Below, piece by piece: positions 1 through 5,835 of a stretch of DNA of 15,483 bases (position 1 is the stretch's first letter; each line of letters opens with the position of its first letter). Made by a program: the position numbers and the translations under genes. The notes under the pieces are model-generated. The model searched no databases and was not told where the DNA came from. It worked only from the letters and a program-made list of their open reading frames with translations. Source of the DNA: RGIG5579 sp045655865 (GTDB taxonomy: Bacteria; Bacillota; Clostridia; Oscillospirales; SIG627); assembly GCA_045655865.1 (NCBI GenBank), contig JAZOQB010000017.1, positions 1-15,483 on the forward strand, written 5' to 3'.

Positions 1-1
1 C

Positions 2-79
2 TACGCCCAGTTTGCTCCCAAGGCCGCCAGCCGGGGCGCCGCGCTGTTGGTATTATTTTTAAAGGAAGAGATTCTGTAG
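2..79 (+). CDS. 3' end of a truncated unidentified gene
   Basis: In frame 2 the window opens inside a coding frame that reads 25 codons (ending ...LVLFLKEEIL) and stops at TAG 77-79. The third codon positions are rich in G and C, as in the clear genes of this window, and a hairpin terminator follows about 60 bases later, which supports a real gene end. The stretch ASRGAALL recalls the Ala/Gly-rich helix near the C-terminus of FGGY-type sugar kinases, but 25 residues are far too few to assign a family. A frame-1 reading that stops near base 99 is the alternative and looks less protein-like. Confidence 0.45.
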   Translation, partial: YAQFAPKAASRGAALLVLFLKEEIL

Positions 80-135
80 AAGAAAAACGGGCGCCGTGAT
101 CACCGAAAACCCCTTTCGGGAGAGAATACAGAAAG

Positions 136-170
136 AAAAAGTGTGCGAACAGTCTGTTCGCACGCTTTTT
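136..170. terminator. Bidirectional rho-independent terminator
   Basis: A 9-bp perfect stem (143-151 pairing with 155-163, loop GTC) is extended by a G-T and a G-C pair and flanked by AAAAA on the left and TTTTT on the right. It therefore has a U-tract on both strands and can end the plus-strand gene at 2-79 and the minus-strand DUF1836 gene that stops at 199. A weaker hairpin (CCGAAA 103-108 with TTTCGG 114-119) lies just upstream and has no T-run. Confidence 0.85.
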
Positions 171-198
171 GACATTTTTTAAAGGCAGAGACAGGGGA

Positions 199-765
199 TC
201 ATTTCTTTTCCTGCTTCTTTTCCTGCTTTTTTTCCTGCTTTTTTTCTTTTTTCTTTTCATCCTCCGGCGCGTTTTTCTCTCCTACGGCCACGTCCAGAAC
301 GATGCGGGAATAGGTGACAAAGGCAAAGGCCATACAGGCGGACCGAACCGCGTTTTCAACGGGATCGGAAAGGGAGAGGGGTTTGGGTTCGCCTTCCCGG
401 AAGAGATCTGAGATGGCTTGTGTCAGCTCCCGGGCAAAGAGCCGATAGCTTTCCTCTTCGCCCCTTTTTCTCAGGCAATCCAGAAGAAGGGCGATCTCCG
501 AGAGGGGCATAAACTTTTTCCAAATGCACACCATGAACAGAAGCGCCACCTGGGATCGGGCGTAGCGCTTGTTTTGGGGAGCCGGGATGATCTTTTGCTT
601 GACGTAATTGTTGATCATGGCGGAGGTGATGCTCTTTTCCTCCCCCCAAAAGATCGGCTCAAGAGAGCGTTCCAGCACGCTGATGACCTGGTCCATATAA
701 AGCTCAATATCGGGAAAATCGTTCCAGTCGGGGCAACGGTACTGGCGGAAAGATTCCGGATTCAT
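199..765 (-). CDS. DUF1836 family protein, putative DNA-binding regulator
   Basis: The 188-residue protein opens with the family-typical YRCPDWNDFPDIELYMDQV, and the core (about residues 5-150) is predicted helical, with a helix-turn-helix-like segment around SITSAMINNYVKQKII. DUF1836 proteins occur mainly in Firmicutes. From memory, B. subtilis YkrK, reported as a repressor of htpX, is in or near this family, so a regulatory role is the best guess but is not proved here. The ATG start is set by an AAAGGAG site 6 bases upstream. A consensus-like promoter lies at 825-853, overlapping that of the divergent acyl-CoA synthetase gene, which suggests that gene or this one as the regulatory target. 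The C-terminus is odd: a lysine/glutamate tail with four EKK(Q) repeats encoded by 12-bp tandem DNA repeats. It is not part of the conserved domain. Confidence 0.85.
   Translation of the reverse strand: MNPESFRQYRCPDWNDFPDIELYMDQVISVLERSLEPIFWGEEKSITSAMINNYVKQKIIPAPQNKRYARSQVALLFMVCIWKKFMPLSEIALLLDCLRKRGEEESYRLFARELTQAISDLFREGEPKPLSLSDPVENAVRSACMAFAFVTYSRIVLDVAVGEKNAPEDEKKKEKKQEKKQEKKQEKK
202..238. repeat. 12-bp tandem repeat encoding the EKKQ tail
   Basis: CCTGC recurs at 210-214, 222-226 and 234-238 with an exact 12-base period, separated by T-rich runs, so each unit codes (minus strand) for EKKQ. Copy changes would keep the frame and alter only tail length, whereas slippage in the T-runs would shift the frame close to the stop. 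Confidence 0.8.
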
Positions 766-790
766 AAAAGTCTCCTTTGTTTTTCTGGGC

Positions 791-819
791 TTGATTTTTT
801 TTTCTAGATGTGATAGTAT
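791..819 (+). promoter_or_regulatory. Sigma-A promoter of the acyl-CoA synthetase gene
   Basis: TTGATT (791-796), a 17-bp spacer and TAGTAT (814-819) predict a start near 826 and a leader of about 130 bases before the ATG at 956. It occupies the same DNA as the minus-strand promoter at 825-853, so one RNA polymerase would exclude the other. Confidence 0.55.
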
Positions 820-832
820 AGAAAATCATATC
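807..832. promoter_or_regulatory. Inverted repeat, candidate operator
   Basis: GATGTGAT (807-814) and ATCATATC (825-832) form 8-bp arms that match at 7 of 8 positions, with a 10-bp gap and centres about 18 bp apart, close to two helical turns. The element covers the -10 boxes of both divergent promoters. Binding by the neighbouring DUF1836 protein is inference only. Confidence 0.4.
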
Positions 833-853
833 ATGTTTTGCCCTGTCAGTCAA
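825..853 (-). promoter_or_regulatory. Sigma-A promoter of the DUF1836 gene
   Basis: Read on the minus strand: TTGACT (853-848), a 17-bp spacer and TATGAT (830-825), five of six consensus bases in each box. The predicted start near 818 gives a 5' leader of about 53 bases. Confidence 0.7.
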
Positions 854-955
854 GAGGACAAAGCCAAAGAGGTGGGACCCCCTTTCGCTGGATTGTTTCG
901 ACTCCCCCGGTCCGGGCGTTTTCAAAATCAAGCGAAGAATGAAAAGGAGTTTATT
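841..955 (+). other. Structured 5' leader of the acyl-CoA synthetase gene
   Basis: This GC-rich untranslated leader contains a possible long-range stem TTCGCT (884-889) with AGCGAA (931-936) that closes over the palindrome CCCGGTCCGGG (906-916). The stem ends just before the SD sequence AAAAGGAG, so it might modulate ribosome access. I recognise no known riboswitch class. The coding frame of the downstream gene happens to stay open through this leader, but nothing in it resembles the family. Confidence 0.3.
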
Positions 956-2647
956 ATGACCAAAAAGTTTAAAAGCATGCCCCTGAACCAGGTTTCCCCC
1001 ATCAACCGTATTCTGGATATTCTCACCCAGGCGGAATCTGAGTGCCCCGACAAGGTGGCTTATAAGCATAAAAACGAAAAGCAGGAAGTGGTGGACGTCA
1101 CTTTCCGCCAGTTTGGCCGCGCAGTTCGTGCGCTGGGCAGCGCTCTGAGCGATCTGGGAGTGGATCAGGAGCACATTGCCTGCGTTGCGGAAAACAGTTA
1201 TAACTGGATCACGCTCTATCTGTCCGTGATCTGCTCTCGCGGCGTGTATCTTCCTGTGGATAAAGAGCTTCCCCCCGAGGATATGCTCTACGTTCTCAAT
1301 TCCGGAGAAGCCAAAGTTCTCTTTTACTCCAAGCGCTTTGAGAATTTCGTTCACGAGAATCGTAAGGCTCTTCCTCAGGTGAAGTACTTTATCGGCTTTG
1401 ACCGTCAGGAAGACGAGGGAGAATACCTCTCTTTTGCCCGTTTAAAAGAAAAAGGAGAACGCCTTTTGGACGAGGGCTACGACGTTTACACTTCCAATAT
1501 GACCTCTTCCGACCCGCTGGCGCTCAAGCTCTTGGTTTACACCTCCGGTACCACCGGGATCGCCAAAGGTGTTATGCTCTCTGAGGAAAATTTGGTGTGC
1601 GAGGTGTATCACGGTCTGCAGGTGGCAGACATTCTCACCCGTGGCCTGTCCGTTCTTCCTTATCACCATACCTATGAATTGGTGGTAGGCATTTTGGTCT
1701 ATCTCCACCGTCACGCCACCACTTGCATCAACGAGTCCCTGGCGGCCATTTTGAAAAACCTAAAGCTCTATCAGCCCGATTTCATTTACCTGGTTCCCGC
1801 CTTTTTGGAAATGTTCTACAAGAAGATCCTTGCCAACATGGAAGAGCAGGGAAAGCTTGCCACCTTCCAAAAGGGCGCCAAGATCTCCAACTTCCTTTTG
1901 AAGCTGGGAATCGACGTGAGAAGAAAGCTCTTCCGGGAGCTGCACCAGGTCTTTGGCGGCGAGCTTCGCCTTATGGTGGTGGGTGCCGCACCCTTGCGCC
2001 CGGAGGTAATTCAGTTTTTTGAGACAGTGGGCATCACCGTCTGCCAGGGCTACGGCATTACCGAGTGCTCTCCCTTGGTGAGCGTAAACCGCAACAACAA
2101 GTATGCCGATCCGGAGACGGTAGGCCTTCCTTTGCCCTGCTTGGAAGTGAAGATCGAAAATCCCGGAGAGGATGGCAACGGCGAGATCTGCGTGAAGGGA
2201 AAAACCGTCATGCTGGGCTATTACAACAACCCCGAAGAGACCGCGCGCGTGATGCGGGACGGATGGTTCCACACCGGTGACTTGGGTAACATTGATGAGA
2301 GAGGCTACCTTTCCATTACCGGCCGTTGCAAGAATCTGATCGTTTTGGATAACGGCAAGAACGTGTATCCCGAGGAGCTGGAAAACTACATTATGAAGAT
2401 CCCCTATATTGCCGAAGTGGTGGTGCGCGGGGTGAAGGACGAAAAAGGCAAGACCGTGATTTTGGCAGAACTGTTCCTTTCCTCTGAAAAGGTGAAAGAA
2501 ATGGGAGAGACCCCCGAAGAGAATCGGATCCTTGGGGATATCCGTGCCGTGACCGAGCACCTTCCCACGTATAAGCACGTCAGCCGGGTTCAGATCCGGG
2601 AGAAGGAATTTGAAAAGACCACTACGAAAAAGATCCGCCGCGTGTAG
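956..2647 (+). CDS. Long-chain fatty acid-CoA ligase (AMP-forming) family
   Basis: The 563-residue enzyme belongs to the ANL adenylate-forming superfamily and would activate a carboxylic acid, most likely a long-chain fatty acid, first to the acyl-adenylate and then to the acyl-CoA, in the cytoplasm or at the membrane. The motifs are complete: the P-loop LLVYTSGTTGIAKGV (about 193-207), the A5 motif QGYGITECSP (about 364-373), the ribose-binding GWFHTGDLG (about 436-444), the hinge GRCKNLIVLDNGKNVYPEE, and a C-terminal TTTKKIRR carrying the expected catalytic lysine. There is no carrier-protein domain, so it is a stand-alone ligase. The ATG at 956 is chosen because AAAAGGAG lies 6 bases upstream; the frame is open further upstream, but without family sequence or an SD site. 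Acyl specificity cannot be read from the sequence, so no gene name is given. Confidence 0.9.
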   Translation: MTKKFKSMPLNQVSPINRILDILTQAESECPDKVAYKHKNEKQEVVDVTFRQFGRAVRALGSALSDLGVDQEHIACVAENSYNWITLYLSVICSRGVYLPVDKELPPEDMLYVLNSGEAKVLFYSKRFENFVHENRKALPQVKYFIGFDRQEDEGEYLSFARLKEKGERLLDEGYDVYTSNMTSSDPLALKLLVYTSGTTGIAKGVMLSEENLVCEVYHGLQVADILTRGLSVLPYHHTYELVVGILVYLHRHATTCINESLAAILKNLKLYQPDFIYLVPAFLEMFYKKILANMEEQGKLATFQKGAKISNFLLKLGIDVRRKLFRELHQVFGGELRLMVVGAAPLRPEVIQFFETVGITVCQGYGITECSPLVSVNRNNKYADPETVGLPLPCLEVKIENPGEDGNGEICVKGKTVMLGYYNNPEETARVMRDGWFHTGDLGNIDERGYLSITGRCKNLIVLDNGKNVYPEELENYIMKIPYIAEVVVRGVKDEKGKTVILAELFLSSEKVKEMGETPEENRILGDIRAVTEHLPTYKHVSRVQIREKEFEKTTTKKIRRV

Positions 2648-2701
2648 TTGCACACGGCTTGGGGACAAGACTTTTTCCCCGATCCGGCGGAAAAAGAAAA
2701 C

Positions 2702-2740
2702 AAAAAAAGAGAGGGAAAGGGCATGGGCCCTTTCCCTCTT
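2702..2740 (-). terminator. Terminator of the minus-strand gene at 2750-3568
   Basis: A perfect 12-bp stem (2711-2722 with 2727-2738, loop ATGG) is followed on the minus strand by TCTTTTTTTG, a proper U-tract. On the plus strand only a short T-run follows, so it may also stop the convergent ligase transcript, but less efficiently. Confidence 0.85.
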
Positions 2741-2749
2741 TCGTATCGT

Positions 2750-3568
2750 TCAGGGGGTCGTTGGCGCTTCGTTCTCACCGGGGTCTGCCGGCGGCGCCGG
2801 TGCGGTGGCCGGGTCTACCGGAGCTGTGGGAGATGAGGCGTGAAAATAGAAGCCGGGAGATACGCTCTCGTTATAGGTGAGAACGTTGGCAGACAAGGCG
2901 GAAGAGTGGGTGAAGGTAAAGCAATTCATTTTATCGGAAAAGAAATCCACAGGGAGATAGAGGACCTCGTCCCGGAGAAAAACGGCCGATCTGAGAGAGA
3001 CCTTCTCTCCGTTGACAATGGCGTTACAGCTTCCCAGATAAAAGGTTGCCCACTCCCCGGTGTCGCACAGAAGAAAGGAACGGGTCTGATAATCGCCGAA
3101 CTGGCTGATGGCCATGTAAGGCTCTAAAAAGGTCACCGGAAGGTAGGAGGAACCGTGAAAGAAAACCTCCTGGGCTTCCAAGCGCGTATCCTCTTTGCGT
3201 TGGCCGTCCCGGAAGATCAAAAGGGGAAGGGCGTCCTCAGAAGCCTTGTCTTGTCGGTTGCCGATGGACAGAGCCACCCAGCCCCAATACAGCAAAACAA
3301 AGACCAGAGCAATGGAAAGAGACACTCGGAAAAGCACGCGCCGCCGTTCCCGACGCTCGGCCTTTCTTTGAGAGGCCAAAGCTTCTTTTTGACGCTTTGC
3401 CTGGAGGTGCTTTTCGGCGGCCCGGCGCGCCGCGCTTTTGTCGGCCACGCCTCGGCTCATGGGATCGGTGCTACGGGGCAAAGGAGACATTTTTCCCGGA
3501 TTTTGTTTCACGGTACCGGGCTTTGCACTGCGTTGCCCTGTACCCTCTCGGTATCGTTCTTGTGCCAT
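2750..3568 (-). CDS. Membrane-anchored protein, copper amine oxidase N-like repeats
   Basis: The 272-residue protein has four parts. Residues 1-78 are very basic (KSAARRAAEKH..., ERRERRR) and probably cytoplasmic. One transmembrane helix spans about 80-102. An extracellular domain covers about 105-245, and the tail from 246 is rich in Pro, Ala and Thr. The outer domain holds two beta-hairpin-like units with SYLPVTFLEPYM and VLYLPVDFFSDKM; these resemble the copper amine oxidase N-terminal-type (CuAO_N1) domain often found on clostridial cell-surface proteins. No enzyme domain is attached, so a structural or wall-binding role is inferred. The start at 3568 has GGGGAAAGGGAT upstream; internal ATG codons at residues 27 and 37 are alternatives. 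A promoter at 3604-3632 and a terminator at 2702-2740 make it monocistronic. Confidence 0.75.
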   Translation of the reverse strand: MAQERYREGTGQRSAKPGTVKQNPGKMSPLPRSTDPMSRGVADKSAARRAAEKHLQAKRQKEALASQRKAERRERRRVLFRVSLSIALVFVLLYWGWVALSIGNRQDKASEDALPLLIFRDGQRKEDTRLEAQEVFFHGSSYLPVTFLEPYMAISQFGDYQTRSFLLCDTGEWATFYLGSCNAIVNGEKVSLRSAVFLRDEVLYLPVDFFSDKMNCFTFTHSSALSANVLTYNESVSPGFYFHASSPTAPVDPATAPAPPADPGENEAPTTP

Positions 3569-3603
3569 ATCCCTTTCCCCCCAAAAACCTTACTGTTTTC
3601 TTC

Positions 3604-3632
3604 AGTTTATCACAAACGGTGTCGCAAGTCCA
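3604..3632 (-). promoter_or_regulatory. Probable promoter of the 2750-3568 gene
   Basis: Minus strand: TGGACT (3632-3627), a 17-bp spacer and TAAACT (3609-3604), with an extended -10 TG one base upstream (TGATAAACT). The -35 is weak, but the extended -10 compensates. Confidence 0.45.
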
Positions 3633-3672
3633 CCCCCTTTGGCAAAACAAGCAAGAATTTTTTTGTAAACTA

Positions 3673-3701
3673 TTGCATCTTTTCCCAAAAAATGGTAAAC
3701 T
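3673..3701 (+). promoter_or_regulatory. Probable promoter of the AbrB-like gene
   Basis: TTGCAT (3673-3678), a 17-bp spacer and TAAACT (3696-3701) fall 53 bases before the ATG. Both boxes are imperfect. A second TTTTGTAAACT lies at 3661-3671, just upstream of the -35. Confidence 0.4.
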
Positions 3702-3753
3702 TGTGGCGAAAAGAGAAGAAATTGGCCCAAACGGCTTGAAAGAGAGGAACGTT

Positions 3754-4026
3754 ATGGAGAACCAGGTTCGGAAAAAGAACGTAGGCGCCATTGACCACTT
3801 GGGCAGAGTGGTGATCCCCAAAAAAATACGCGAGGATCTGGATCTTCGGGAGGGCACGCCGGTGGATTTTGTTGCCGATCCCAAGGCAGGGGGCGTGCTG
3901 GTAAAGAAAAAGGGAAATTTTTGCCTGTGCTGCGGGAGAAAAAAGGATCTTGTGGAGATCAAAAAGCATTTTTGTCTTTGCCGCGGTTGTTTAAAGGAGC
4001 TTGCGGAAAAGGAAACCGCACAATAG
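3754..4026 (+). CDS. AbrB/SpoVT-type transition regulator with Cys-rich tail
   Basis: The protein has 90 residues. The N-terminal half has the SpoVT/AbrB swapped-hairpin DNA-binding signature IDHLGRVVIPKKIRE (about 13-27) followed by LREGTPVDF, so it should bind DNA as a dimer. The C-terminal half replaces the usual AbrB tail with a Cys-rich segment: Cys57, 59, 60, 74, 76 and 79. CxxC pairs can be drawn as 57/60 and 76/79, consistent with one zinc ribbon that could mediate oligomerisation. Clostridial AbrB-like proteins with such tails exist, so this is a variant rather than a new family. The ATG at 3754 is preceded by AAAGAGAGG at 6 bases; the frame is open further upstream through promoter DNA and has no family match there. 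The gene is monocistronic, flanked by convergent and divergent minus-strand genes for envelope proteins; targets are unknown. Confidence 0.88.
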   Translation: MENQVRKKNVGAIDHLGRVVIPKKIREDLDLREGTPVDFVADPKAGGVLVKKKGNFCLCCGRKKDLVEIKKHFCLCRGCLKELAEKETAQ

Positions 4027-4041
4027 CAGAATAGCAGAACA

Positions 4042-4080
4042 AAAAAGAACCGATGCGGTGGCATCGGGTCTTTTGTTTTT
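4042..4080. terminator. Bidirectional terminator between convergent genes
   Basis: CCGATGC (4050-4056) pairs with GCATCGG (4061-4067) around a GGTG loop, with flanking A-run and T-run that lengthen the stem after one mismatch. U-tracts occur on both strands (TCTTTTG on plus, TTCTTTTTT on minus), so it serves both the AbrB-like gene and the zinc-ribbon gene that ends at 4085. Confidence 0.85.
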
Positions 4081-4084
4081 GGGT

Positions 4085-4780
4085 TTAATTGGCGTCCAGG
4101 ATCTTCCAGTCGCCCTTGTATTTGACCAGGGTGAGGGTCATGGTGGTGTAATCGGTGTGGTCGTCCTTGCCTTCGGCTCTGAATTTGATCTCCACGTCCA
4201 CCACGGTCTTGATGTCGGCAACGTCGATCTCATATTCGTCAAGATCTTCTTCCCACTCCTCGGTAAATTCTTTCATTTCCTTGGAAGTGTACTCGTCAGC
4301 GTCCTTGACTCTCTGGATCTTGACCTTGGGATTTTTGCCGCACTCGTCTTCCAGTGCGTCCAGCATGTCCTCTTCCTGCTCTTTCCAGTACTCCTTCATG
4401 CTCTCTACGTCATAGGAGTCTTCCAGAAATTCGTTCAGCTCCAGATCCTGGTCTTCCGCATTGTTTTTAAACCGGGTCTCGGTATTGATGAGCATGTAGG
4501 AATCGGCCTTCTGGGGATTCAGCAAAGATTTTACGTAATCCTCAGCAACGCTCTCGGGGCCGCCGCCGGAAAATACGGCAATAAGAACCACGACCAAGAT
4601 CACCGCCGCAGCGATTCCGGCAACCACGGGAATGTGAGTCTTGGCGTACTGGATCAGATCGCTAAAGGAAAACTTTGGGCTTTCCTTTTTGCCGCCTTCT
4701 TCTTCAACGGGGGTGCCGCAAGAAGGGCAGATCTTTTCTTCGTCGTTGATCTTTTCGCCGCAATTGGAACAAAACTTCAT
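4085..4780 (-). CDS. Zinc-ribbon single-pass membrane protein
   Basis: The 231-residue protein starts with a compact zinc ribbon (Cys4, Cys7, Cys18, Cys21) in the cytoplasm, then a charged linker, one transmembrane helix (about 50-70) and an outside domain (about 75-231). The outer part begins with PESVAEDYVKSLLNPQ and ends with VKYKGDWKIL, a layout like the NTF2/DUF4878-type lipoprotein and membrane domains (helices followed by a curved sheet). Its middle is strikingly acidic (DQDLELNEFLEDSYD and later runs), suggesting cation or wall contacts. The function is not known. The ATG has a strong AAGGAGG site 7 bases upstream, and a near-perfect promoter lies at 4826-4854. It is a single-gene unit, ended by the shared terminator at 4042-4080. 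Confidence 0.85.
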   Translation of the reverse strand: MKFCSNCGEKINDEEKICPSCGTPVEEEGGKKESPKFSFSDLIQYAKTHIPVVAGIAAAVILVVVLIAVFSGGGPESVAEDYVKSLLNPQKADSYMLINTETRFKNNAEDQDLELNEFLEDSYDVESMKEYWKEQEEDMLDALEDECGKNPKVKIQRVKDADEYTSKEMKEFTEEWEEDLDEYEIDVADIKTVVDVEIKFRAEGKDDHTDYTTMTLTLVKYKGDWKILDAN

Positions 4781-4825
4781 AAAACTTTCCTCCTTAAAAT
4801 GTCACTAGACAATGAGACTACCCCA

Positions 4826-4854
4826 AGTTTACACAAAAAAAGGGACGATGTCAA
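4826..4854 (-). promoter_or_regulatory. Strong sigma-A promoter of the zinc-ribbon gene
   Basis: Minus strand: a perfect TTGACA (4854-4849), 17-bp spacer and TAAACT (4831-4826), about 45 bases before the ATG. The spacer contains the T-run TTTTTTTGTG. Confidence 0.75.
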
Positions 4855-4890
4855 GGGAGAAGGGGGATTTTGGAGGATTTTCGCGAAAGA

Positions 4891-4928
4891 GAAAAAGAAA
4901 GAGCGCCCGGATCTCTTTGGGCGCTCTT
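4891..4928 (-). terminator. Terminator of nadE
   Basis: GAGCGCCC (4901-4908) pairs with GGGCGCTC (4919-4926) around a 10-base loop, plus two A-T pairs. On the minus strand the stem is followed by TTTCTTTTTC, the U-tract expected just after the nadE stop at 4939. Confidence 0.8.
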
Positions 4929-4938
4929 GACGGGAAAA

Positions 4939-5676
4939 CTATTTTTTATGATCCTTGAAGGTGGGAATGGGACGGAGCTTGTGGAGGGCTCTTGCGTGGT
5001 AGCGGTCGATCACAGATCGGTCCTCTTCTGCCGCTTTGCCCGTGAGGAGAAAGTCGTCGATGGCCCGGTATGTTACGCCCATTTCCTGTTCATCCGTCTG
5101 GCCTTCAAAGAGCCCGGCAGAGGGGGCTTTTTCTATAATGGAAGAAGGGGCGCCAAGGTGGCGCAGGAACTGATACACCTCCGTTACGGTCAGATCCGAG
5201 ATGGGATTGAAGTCGTGGCCGCCGTCCCCCCATTTGGTAAAATATCCCATGTATCGCTCGCTCCGGTTGCCGGTTCCGGCCACCAGGCGTCCTTCTGCGG
5301 CGCCGATGGCGTAGAGGGTGGTCATGCGAAGCCGGGGGGCGATGTTGGAGAGGGCGGCAGGGCTTAGCTCCGTGCAGTTTTTCAGTGCTTCCACTTCCGC
5401 CGCCTTGACCGCCGTCAAGTCCACGGTGCGGTTCTCAATGCCAAAGGCCCGGCACAGGTTTTCGGCATCTTCCATATCCTTGCCGTAATTGACGCTGGAG
5501 GAACAGGGCATCATCACGCTTACCGTATCGGAGCAGGCCATTTTGGAAAGAATTCCCACAAGGGCGCAGTCCTTCCCACCGGAATTGCCGAACACAATGC
5601 CCCGGGCGCCGCTTTCCTTCAAAAGGGAGCGAATAAATTCCACTCTTGCCTCTGTTTCTTTCTGGTAATTCCGCAT
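4939..5676 (-). CDS. nadE: NAD(+) synthase, ammonia-dependent
   Basis: The 245-residue enzyme is the N-type ATP pyrophosphatase that adenylates nicotinic acid adenine dinucleotide and amidates it to NAD, the last step of NAD synthesis. The PP-loop is SGGKDC (32-37), followed by the family signature GTGNRSERYMGYFTKWGDGG and PISDLTVTEVYQFLRHLG. There is no nitrilase-type glutaminase domain and none is encoded beside it, so free ammonia is the likely nitrogen donor. The length is slightly below the usual 250-275. Most relatives carry Ser at the last PP-loop position (SGGxDS); here it is Cys37. The ATG is set by GGGAGG at 6 bases; a second AAGGAGG about 20 bases further upstream has no start codon at a useful distance. 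It has its own promoter (5712-5740) and terminator and is divergent from metG. Confidence 0.93.
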   Translation of the reverse strand: MRNYQKETEARVEFIRSLLKESGARGIVFGNSGGKDCALVGILSKMACSDTVSVMMPCSSSVNYGKDMEDAENLCRAFGIENRTVDLTAVKAAEVEALKNCTELSPAALSNIAPRLRMTTLYAIGAAEGRLVAGTGNRSERYMGYFTKWGDGGHDFNPISDLTVTEVYQFLRHLGAPSSIIEKAPSAGLFEGQTDEQEMGVTYRAIDDFLLTGKAAEEDRSVIDRYHARALHKLRPIPTFKDHKK

Positions 5677-5711
5677 AAGTTCCTCCCGAATGTATTGCTT
5701 GAATCCTCCTT

Positions 5712-5740
5712 ATTTTACCATCCCGCCCCTTGGCCGTCAA
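5712..5740 (-). promoter_or_regulatory. Sigma-A promoter of nadE
   Basis: Minus strand: TTGACG (5740-5735), 17-bp spacer, TAAAAT (5717-5712), with an extended -10 TG (TGGTAAAAT). The predicted leader is about 30 bases. Confidence 0.7.
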
Positions 5741-5767
5741 GGGCGAGGGATTATTTTTTCCAGACTC

Positions 5768-5796
5768 TTGAAAAGAGGATTTTTTTGGTATATACT
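5768..5796 (+). promoter_or_regulatory. Sigma-A promoter of metG-tatD
   Basis: TTGAAA (5768-5773), 17-bp spacer and TATACT (5791-5796). The predicted start near 5803 leaves a leader of about 33 bases, too short for a T-box or SAM riboswitch. Confidence 0.75.
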
Positions 5797-5835
5797 AAAG
5801 AGAAAGAGATGCTTGACCCGAAAAGGAGAACAGCT

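Noticed and set aside
199..262. CRISPR-like array from the regular repeats near the DUF1836 stop
   Set aside because: Units are 12 bp without spacers and encode a Lys/Glu tail; nothing resembles CRISPR repeats or cas genes.
791..955. N-terminal extension of the acyl-CoA synthetase by up to 55 codons (TTG start at 791)
   Set aside because: The extension has no family sequence or SD site, and it would put the start codon on the promoter; ATG 956 has AAAAGGAG.
1760..2668. A 302-codon minus-strand frame inside the acyl-CoA synthetase gene
   Set aside because: The plus-strand frame has every ANL motif; the antisense product has no recognisable domain or ribosome site.
3397..3753. Extension of the AbrB-like protein to 209 residues
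   Set aside because: The added part overlaps the divergent gene and promoter DNA and carries no AbrB sequence; ATG 3754 has an SD site and gives the normal size.
4021..4040. Short tandem AATAGCAG repeat after the AbrB-like stop
   Set aside because: Two 8-9 bp copies near a stop are within chance expectation and show no extended structure.
4001..4930. A 309-codon plus-strand frame opposite the zinc-ribbon gene
   Set aside because: It starts within the AbrB-like gene, crosses a terminator, and would be antisense to a protein with clear zinc ribbon, helix and promoter.
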